A stretch of 64,000 bases of DNA from Oscillospiraceae bacterium (GTDB lineage: Bacteria; Bacillota; Clostridia; Oscillospirales; Oscillospiraceae): positions 124,001 through 188,000 of the forward strand of contig JAFWDQ010000015.1 in NCBI GenBank assembly GCA_017516065.1, read 5' to 3'. Positions 59,200 through 64,000 of the stretch are shown one piece after another (positions within the stretch are counted from its first letter, which is position 1; each line of letters opens with the position of its first letter). The position numbers and the translations under genes are program-made. The notes under the pieces were generated by a model that was given only the letters and a program-made list of their open reading frames with translations, was not told where the DNA came from and ran no database searches.

Positions 59200-60576
59200 A
59201 TGGCATTTGATCTCGGTTTGAGCGTGAAGAAGGTCGCGCTGAATCAGGCGTTCAAGTATCTGGAGAAAGACCCGGAGAAGAATATCCCGAAGATGCTGGA
59301 GCTGGTGGAGAAGCTGGACATCGGCAAGGGCGTCGGTCCCCAGCTGCAGCACATCAAGAAGCTGCTGTCCGATCCGGAGAACGCGTGGTATAAGTACGTG
59401 ATGAGCCTCTGGACCGATCTTGACGCCGGCGTGCGCAAGGCGCTGTTCGAGAACTTCGTGGTGAATGCCAACATGATCGGCAACCCCAGACGGAAGGAGT
59501 TCCGGGAGAAGTATCAGTGCAACATCCCCTGGGCTATCCTGATGGATCCCACCTCTGCCTGCAACCTGCACTGCACCGGCTGCTGGGCGGCGGAGTACGG
59601 CAACAAGCTGAATCTGTCCTTCGATGATCTGGACAGCATCATTGAGCAGGGCAAGGAGCTGGGCGTGTTCTTCTACATCTTCTCCGGCGGCGAGCCTCTG
59701 GTCCGCAAGAACGACGTCATTGCCCTGTGCAACAAGCACCCCGACTGTCAGTTCCTGTCCTTCACCAACGGCACGCTGATCGACGAAGCCTTTGCCGACG
59801 AGATGCTCCGTGTGAAGAACTTTGTTCCCGCCATCAGCGTGGAGGGCTTCGAGGAGGCCACCGACTCCCGCCGCGGCGCGGGCACCTTCCAGCGCGTTAT
59901 GAACGCCATGAAGATCCTCAAGGAGAAGAAGCTGGCCTTCGGCGTGTCCTGCTGCTACACCAGCGCCAACGTGGACGTCATCGGCAGCGAGGAGTACTTC
60001 GACAAGATGATCGAGTGGGGCGCCAAGTTCTGCTGGCTGTTCACCTATATGCCCGTGGGCAAGGACGCGGTGCCGGAGCTGATGGTCAGCCCCGAGCAGC
60101 GCAAGTTCATGTACGAGCAGGTCCGGAAGTTCCGGCCCGTCAAGCCGCTGTTCGTCATGGACTTCTGGAACGACGGCGAGTATGTCGAGGGCTGCATCGC
60201 CGGCGGCCGCCGGTATCTCCACATCAACGCCAACGGCGACGTGGAGCCCTGCGCGTTCATCCACTATGCCAACGTCAACATCCATGACTGCACCCTTATC
60301 GAGGCCCTGCAGTCCCCGCTGTTCAAGGCCTATCATGACGGTCAGCCCTGGAATCAGAACCATCTGCGGCCCTGCCCGCTGCTGGACAATCCGGACTGCC
60401 TGATCCACGCGGTGGAAGTCTCCGGCGCGCACTCCACGGATATGCAGGCGCCTGAGGACATCCATGATCTGGGCGAGAAGTGCCGCAAGGCCTCTGAGGC
60501 TTGGGGCAAGACGGCCGATGAGATCTGGGCCTGCACCCATGACTGCTCCACCTGCGGCGCAGGCTGTGCGAAGTAA
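59200..60576 (+). CDS. radical SAM protein with SPASM-like C-terminal Cys cluster
   Basis: 458 residues. A helical N-terminal part (LNQAFKYLEKDPEKNIPKML) precedes the radical SAM core: MDPTSACNLHCTGCWAAEYG (C-x3-C-x2-C near residue 125), FSGGEPLVRKND, and SVEGFEEATDSRRGAGTF. The C-terminal region has DVEPCAFIHYA, RPCPLLDNPDC and a last cluster CTHDCSTCGAGCAK for auxiliary iron-sulfur clusters. This architecture occurs in a widespread uncharacterised group in anaerobic Firmicutes. Start ATG 59200 follows AAAGGAG by 11 nt. TetR-type regulator upstream. Substrate unknown. Confidence 0.85.
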   Translation: MAFDLGLSVKKVALNQAFKYLEKDPEKNIPKMLELVEKLDIGKGVGPQLQHIKKLLSDPENAWYKYVMSLWTDLDAGVRKALFENFVVNANMIGNPRRKEFREKYQCNIPWAILMDPTSACNLHCTGCWAAEYGNKLNLSFDDLDSIIEQGKELGVFFYIFSGGEPLVRKNDVIALCNKHPDCQFLSFTNGTLIDEAFADEMLRVKNFVPAISVEGFEEATDSRRGAGTFQRVMNAMKILKEKKLAFGVSCCYTSANVDVIGSEEYFDKMIEWGAKFCWLFTYMPVGKDAVPELMVSPEQRKFMYEQVRKFRPVKPLFVMDFWNDGEYVEGCIAGGRRYLHINANGDVEPCAFIHYANVNIHDCTLIEALQSPLFKAYHDGQPWNQNHLRPCPLLDNPDCLIHAVEVSGAHSTDMQAPEDIHDLGEKCRKASEAWGKTADEIWACTHDCSTCGAGCAK

Positions 60577-60592
60577 AAAATAAAAAACAAAG

Positions 60593-60630
60593 GCAGCCAT
60601 ATGGCCCGGCCATATGGCTGCTTTTTCTTT
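60593..60630 (+). terminator. terminator after the radical SAM gene
   Basis: GCAGCCATATGGCC (60593-60606) pairs with GGCCATATGGCTGC (60608-60621), then T5. Confidence 0.9.
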
Positions 60631-60654
60631 CCGATCAAGAGGAGGATATGACCG

Positions 60655-61500
60655 ATGAATACGAAGAGACGACCGGGCCGAAAGGGCGCGGCGCTGCTGT
60701 GCGTGGCGGCGCTGCTGCTCCTGCTGACGGCTGTTGCCGGCTGCGGCGGAGAGCCTTCCGTCGATCCGGGCCCCGAGCCCGTTCCCGCGCCCCAGACCGC
60801 CGACCCCGTTGAGGATACGAAGGACACCGACTACTCCGCCCTGACGGGGGACTGGTTTGAGGAGACCGGTTACGGTATGTTGACGGTCTACGAAAACGGC
60901 GGCTTCTGCATGGATACCGTGGAAGGCCGGCAGGAGGGCTACCTGGTCTACACGGAGGAGGACGGCGATATGTGGGAAACCGGTCCCCGCTACGAGCTGT
61001 ATCTGGAGAACAACCAGCGGGTGCCCGGCGTGTTCCTGGCCTTTGACGACAATCACCCCGGCAAGCTTGCCTACGCTGTAGGCGGCGGCGCGCAGCTCTT
61101 CTCCCGGGACGTGCCTCCGCTGTGGGAGGGCTTGCCTGCCGTGGAGGTGAGCTGGGCCGAGGACCTGATGCTGGGCAGCTCCGACCATAACACGTTTACG
61201 GCCGATACGGAGGAGCCCCAGGTCCAGATCGCCTTCACGGCCAACGGCGTTGTACGGGATTTCAAGGTGCTCTCCCTCTTCCTGCAGGACGTGGACGACA
61301 ACGGAGAGCCCACGTTCCTGGTGAAAGACCTGTACAGCCAGGATCTGCTGACGCCCTGGCGCCCGCTGGTGGTGGAAACCACGTTCTACGGCGATATCCC
61401 CAACAACGGTATCTCCTACGTGGACGCCGACGGCGTCACCCACTATTATGCCGTAAGTGAGAGCGGCATGGACGGATCCCTGCTGCTGACGGAATTTTGA
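60655..61500 (+). CDS. lipoprotein of unknown function
   Basis: 281 residues. Signal peptide with basic start (MNTKRRPGRKG), hydrophobic core and a lipobox-like AVAGCGG, so Cys30 would be lipidated. A Pro/Asp-rich linker to about 60 leads to an exported beta-rich domain (TGDWFEETGYGMLTVYENGGF, similar to DUF-type stress/lipocalin-like beta folds). GGAGG lies 9 nt before ATG 60655. Unrelated to its neighbours by function as far as visible. Confidence 0.8.
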   Translation: MNTKRRPGRKGAALLCVAALLLLLTAVAGCGGEPSVDPGPEPVPAPQTADPVEDTKDTDYSALTGDWFEETGYGMLTVYENGGFCMDTVEGRQEGYLVYTEEDGDMWETGPRYELYLENNQRVPGVFLAFDDNHPGKLAYAVGGGAQLFSRDVPPLWEGLPAVEVSWAEDLMLGSSDHNTFTADTEEPQVQIAFTANGVVRDFKVLSLFLQDVDDNGEPTFLVKDLYSQDLLTPWRPLVVETTFYGDIPNNGISYVDADGVTHYYAVSESGMDGSLLLTEF

Positions 61501-61541
61501 TTTGAGAAGGCTTCGTTCCACATATTCTGCGAGGCTTTGAA
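61501..61541 (+). repeat. internally deleted remnant of the dispersed repeat (copy D)
   Basis: TTTGATTTGAGAAGGCT followed by TTCTGCGAGGCTTTG: the first part resembles the start of copy C and the last part the end of copies A and B (CTCTGCGAG-CTTTG). It lies directly after a gene stop, like the other copies. Confidence 0.4.
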
Positions 61542-61547
61542 TACCGT

Positions 61548-61583
61548 AAAAACGGGTGCGCTGCACGGCAGCGCACCCGTTTT
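61548..61583. terminator. bidirectional terminator
   Basis: AACGGGTGCGCTGC (61551-61564) with GCAGCGCACCCGTT (61568-61581), A/T flanks; between convergent genes. Confidence 0.88.
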
Positions 61584-61602
61584 CTGTCTGCTTTTCGGCG
61601 GT

Positions 61603-62184
61603 TCACGGCGCTTCCCCGCCGGATATTGTTTTCAGCACCCGTGCCGGGACGCCGCCCACGACCGTGTCGGCGGGTACGTCCTTCGTCACCACAGCCCCGG
61701 CGGCGATGACCGCGTTGTCCCCGACGGTGACGCCGGGGAGCACCGTGGCGTGGGCGCCGATCCACACATTTTTGCCGATGACGATGGGGGCGGGAAGCAG
61801 ATCGGCCCGGTGAGCGGGGTCCAGGTCATGGTTCAGAGTGGCCAGCACCACGTTGTGGCCGACGAGGGATCCGTCGCCGATGGTGATGCCGCCCTGATCC
61901 TGAAACCGGCAGCCGGAGTTGATGAACACATTTCTGCCCAGCCGGATATTTTTCCCGCAATCCGTATAGAAGGGCGGGAACAGGGCAAAGGTGTCGTCCA
62001 CGGGCCGTCCGGTGAGCCGGGTCATGATGTCCCGGAGCTCCTCCGGCGTATGATAGCCGCCGTTGAGCTCAGCGGTGAGGCGCAGCGCCTCCTGGGACAG
62101 AACATGCATGCACAGATGGACCGGCGAGCCGGCAGTCACCCGGGCCCCGCTGTCCAGATACGCTAAAAATTCCTGCAGTTCCAT
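61603..62184 (-). CDS. sugar O-acetyltransferase (maltose acetyltransferase/LacA type)
   Basis: 193 residues of left-handed beta-helix fold. The hexapeptide repeats run from [26 protein letters not shown] through [15 protein letters not shown], then NHDLDP with the catalytic His, and [37 protein letters not shown], ending [10 protein letters not shown]. Transfers acetyl from acetyl-CoA to sugars. GGAGATCGGAT precedes ATG 62184. The dispersed repeat lies directly upstream. Confidence 0.92.
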   Translation of the reverse strand: MELQEFLAYLDSGARVTAGSPVHLCMHVLSQEALRLTAELNGGYHTPEELRDIMTRLTGRPVDDTFALFPPFYTDCGKNIRLGRNVFINSGCRFQDQGGITIGDGSLVGHNVVLATLNHDLDPAHRADLLPAPIVIGKNVWIGAHATVLPGVTVGDNAVIAAGAVVTKDVPADTVVGGVPARVLKTISGGEAP

Positions 62185-62212
62185 ATCCGATCTCCTTTTT
62201 TGATAGATGTAA

Positions 62213-62400
62213 GAAAGCCTCGCAGAGTTCCGCCGCCCGCAGACGGCGGAACGGAATCAAAATCCGTTTTTTCCGGGAGCATGTATCACAGAAAAACACG
62301 TTTCGGCCCGCAAACATGCGCCCTTTAGGGCGTGCGCTGTGGCGGGCCGCAGTCTTCTCAACTCGAAAACCAGAAAAGCGTTTTCGAGTTGAAACCGTTT
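62213..62400 (-). repeat. dispersed multi-hairpin repeat (copy B)
   Basis: Minus-strand orientation, directly after the SDR stop. Hairpins: AACTCGAAAAC/GTTTTCGAGTT (about 62360-62390), CGGCCCGC/GCGGGCCG (62304-62348), the GTTTTTC/GGAAAAAAC core with TGATACATGCTCCCGG (about 62264-62298), and TTCCGCCG/CGGCGGAA (62228-62251), then CTCTGCGAGGC. Same order as copy A, with changed but still complementary stems in the first and fourth hairpins. Confidence 0.75.
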
Positions 62401-63166
62401 ACAGCCTCCGGATCCCTTCCCACAGGGCCATCATCACCACGGAAGGGACGAATTTCGCCACGATCCAGTGGAGAAAGCAGATGATCCCCGGGGTGGACAG
62501 CCACATGCCGGACCGGCTTGCCAGCCACGCGGCCTTCACCACGGACTCCGAGTGGCCCGCCAGCAGGAAGTGGCGCACGTCCCGGTGCCCGCCGGCCTGT
62601 GCGGTGGGGATGAACTCCGTGTCCTTCACCCAGTAGGGGCACACGGCGGTGACGTGGATGCCTTTGGGGTGCAGCTCCCAGGACAGGGTCCTGCTGTAGC
62701 GGTAGAGGAAGGCCTTGGAGGCGGCGTAGACGCCCAGCCGCGGCAGGGGCTGGAAGGCGGCGGTGGAGGCGACCTCCAGAATGCGGCCGCCCCGATGGAT
62801 ATAGGGCAGGGTCATGGCCGTCACCAGCGCCGCGGCCCGGCAGTTGAGGTCGATCATGGCCGCCGTGTCGGCAGGAGAGATCTCGTCGATACGTCCCATC
62901 CGGGCCGTGCCCGCGTTGCAGATGAGCACGGCCACCTCCGGGGCCTCGGCCTCCAGCAGGGCCCGGTAGGCCTCCAGATCGGTCCCGTCCGTCAGATCCA
63001 GGGGCAGCACCCGGCAGGGCACCGGCAGCTCTGCCGCCAGTTCCTCCAGCCGATCCCGACGCCGGGCGATGAGCCAGAGCTCCTCCGGCGGGTCCTTCCG
63101 GACCAGCAGCCGGGCGAAGTCCCGGCCCAGCCCGCTGGACGCGCCGGTGATCACGGCGATCTTCAT
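62399..63166 (-). CDS. short-chain dehydrogenase/reductase
   Basis: 255 residues. NAD(P) motif GASSGLGRDFA (TGxxxGxG), ICNAGTARMG (NAG), and the catalytic Ser-Tyr-Lys as VASTAAF and YAASKAFL. LVTAMTLPYIHRGGRI and the hydrophobic C-terminus (IICFLHWIVAKFVPSVVMM) could associate with membrane. NADP preference is suggested by ARRRDRL after strand 2. Substrate unknown. It follows the dehydratase-family gene by 86 bp with a terminator between. Confidence 0.9.
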   Translation of the reverse strand: MKIAVITGASSGLGRDFARLLVRKDPPEELWLIARRRDRLEELAAELPVPCRVLPLDLTDGTDLEAYRALLEAEAPEVAVLICNAGTARMGRIDEISPADTAAMIDLNCRAAALVTAMTLPYIHRGGRILEVASTAAFQPLPRLGVYAASKAFLYRYSRTLSWELHPKGIHVTAVCPYWVKDTEFIPTAQAGGHRDVRHFLLAGHSESVVKAAWLASRSGMWLSTPGIICFLHWIVAKFVPSVVMMALWEGIRRL

Positions 63167-63211
63167 GGTGCATGGCCTCCTTTTTTACGCCCGACGGAGC
63201 GGAAAGAGTTG

Positions 63212-63242
63212 AAAGGGGCCGGCGCGGAGGCCGACCCCTTTT
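63212..63242. terminator. terminator between the dehydratase-family gene and the SDR gene
   Basis: AAAGGGG-x-CGGC pairs with GCCG-x-CCCCTTT (63212-63242) with one mismatch; A/T flanks on both sides. Confidence 0.7.
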
Positions 63243-63252
63243 ATACGCTTGT

Positions 63253-64000
63253 TCAACCCGCCGCGGCCGCCGGCTCCTCCTCCTCGGCCAGCTTCTTTTT
63301 GGCCGTGGTGAGCAGCAGCTTGATGCGGTTGAGCTGATTGACCTCGCTGGCGCCGGGGTCATAGTCAATGGCCACGATGTTCAGCCCCGGGATGGTCTCC
63401 CGGACCCGCTTCATGACGCCCTTGTTGCAGATGTGGGCGGGCATGCAGGCGAAGGGCTGGCAGGAGATGATGTTGTCGATGCCGTCCTCCACCAGCTCCA
63501 CGATCTCGCCGGAGAGGAGCCAGCCCTCGCCGGAGTGGACGCCCAGGGAGATATACCGGGAGGCGTACTCCGCCAGCTCCCGGACCTTGATGGCGGCGTG
63601 GAAGCGCTTGCTCTTGTCCAGAGCGATATCCACGGGCTTGCGGAAAAACTCCATGGCCTTCAGACCCACATGGCTGATGGGGATGGTGATCTTCTTTGCC
63701 CCCAGATGCCGGGCCTTGAAATCGTAGTTGAACATATACACGGCGATCAGGGTCATCAGCTCCGGGAGATAGGCCTCCGCGCCCTCCCGCTCCAGCAGCT
63801 CGATGAGATTGTTGTTGGCCAGCGGCAGGAATTTCACGTAGATCTCGCCCACGATGCCCACCCGGGGCTTGCGGACGTCTTCCCGTATGGGCAGCTCGTC
63901 AAAGTCCTGGACGATCTGTCGGATGGCCTGCTTGTAGCCGTGCAGGCTCCCGTGGAGGATCAGCTTGGCGCATTTGTCCACCCACTTGTCGCACAGCGCG
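63253..64000 (-). CDS. C-terminal part of a 2-hydroxyacyl-CoA dehydratase/activase-family (DUF2229-type) protein
   Basis: The frame is open to the window end, so only the last 248 or so residues are seen. Recognisable blocks: KPRVGIVGEIYVKFLPLANNNLIELLE, VHSGEGWLLSGEIVELV, SCQPFACMPAHICNKGVMK with Cys residues likely for an iron-sulfur cluster, and IDYDPGASEVNQLNRIKLLL. This fits the end of the large (around 1400 aa) fused activase-dehydratase-like proteins common in Clostridia, whose substrate is generally unknown. It ends with an Ala/Glu-rich tail. Confidence 0.8.
   Translation of the reverse strand, partial: ALCDKWVDKCAKLILHGSLHGYKQAIRQIVQDFDELPIREDVRKPRVGIVGEIYVKFLPLANNNLIELLEREGAEAYLPELMTLIAVYMFNYDFKARHLGAKKITIPISHVGLKAMEFFRKPVDIALDKSKRFHAAIKVRELAEYASRYISLGVHSGEGWLLSGEIVELVEDGIDNIISCQPFACMPAHICNKGVMKRVRETIPGLNIVAIDYDPGASEVNQLNRIKLLLTTAKKKLAEEEEPAAAAG

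Noticed and set aside
59116..61566. 816-codon open frame on the minus strand
   Set aside because: Spans antisense to two supported plus-strand genes and their terminator; no ribosome site or domain.

Overview
The window reads as a contiguous piece of a GC-rich, spore-forming, anaerobic Clostridia chromosome, most like the Oscillospiraceae. This is inferred from gene content and gene order, not from a database match. Pointers are a YpeB-type germination protein, SLH and 3D cell-surface proteins, RqcH, YlxM-Ffh, a glycyl radical enzyme with its radical-SAM activase, and the absence of any visible respiratory chain. Most genes are housekeeping genes with strong Shine-Dalgarno sites and rho-independent terminators.

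Layout. 1-2.2 kb: the end of rqcH and a YgjP-like zinc protease gene. 2.2-7.9 kb (minus): pcrA, alkyl-adenine glycosylase, EamA permease, mnmA and a DivIVA-like gene. 8-9.4 kb: cysK behind a leader with a tiny ORF ending in a Cys codon. 9.4-15 kb (minus): BMP lipoprotein, xpt, cca, nadE and an M29 aminopeptidase. 15-22.5 kb (plus): ypeB, a degenerate alpha/beta hydrolase, the ylxM-ffh-rpsP-khpA-rimM-trmD information-processing run and a 3D-domain protein. 22.7-25 kb: an SLH phosphodiester-glycosidase. 25-27.2 kb: a small phage remnant between two related terminator repeats. 27-36.6 kb: gltX, trpS, wecA/tagO-wecB, small unknown genes, a phosphodiesterase, a TrpR-like regulator and hslO. 36.7-37.2 kb: five tRNA genes (Val, Asp, Phe, Gly, Cys).

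37.2-41.3 kb holds a glycyl radical enzyme and its activase behind an AT-rich leader; the enzyme keeps the catalytic Cys and the radical Gly but lacks the Cys-x-Glu motif of the known dehydratases and lyases. 41.5-46.3 kb: an unknown gene, a MATE exporter with a divergent PucR-type regulator, and a ClC channel. 46.6-52.6 kb is the most unusual block: a split transketolase-like pair with damaged thiamine-diphosphate motifs and an iron alcohol dehydrogenase, followed by a four-gene ubiquitin-like conjugation cassette (E1-like, E2-like, JAB/JAMM protease, ubiquitin-like protein). The spacing would allow one transcript. 52.8-64 kb: two radical SAM proteins, an ECF sigma/anti-sigma pair, rpsB-tsf, a TetR regulator, a lipoprotein, an acetyltransferase, an SDR and the C-terminal part of a 2-hydroxyacyl-CoA-dehydratase/activase-family protein running off the window.

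A dispersed non-coding repeat with several hairpins, one of them with compensated stem changes between copies, is found directly downstream of genes near 9.2, 52.6, 61.5 and 62.3 kb. The candidates most worth follow-up are the ubiquitin-like cassette, the atypical glycyl radical enzyme, the phage capsid-zincin fusion with its adjacent small Cys-rich gene, and this repeat.
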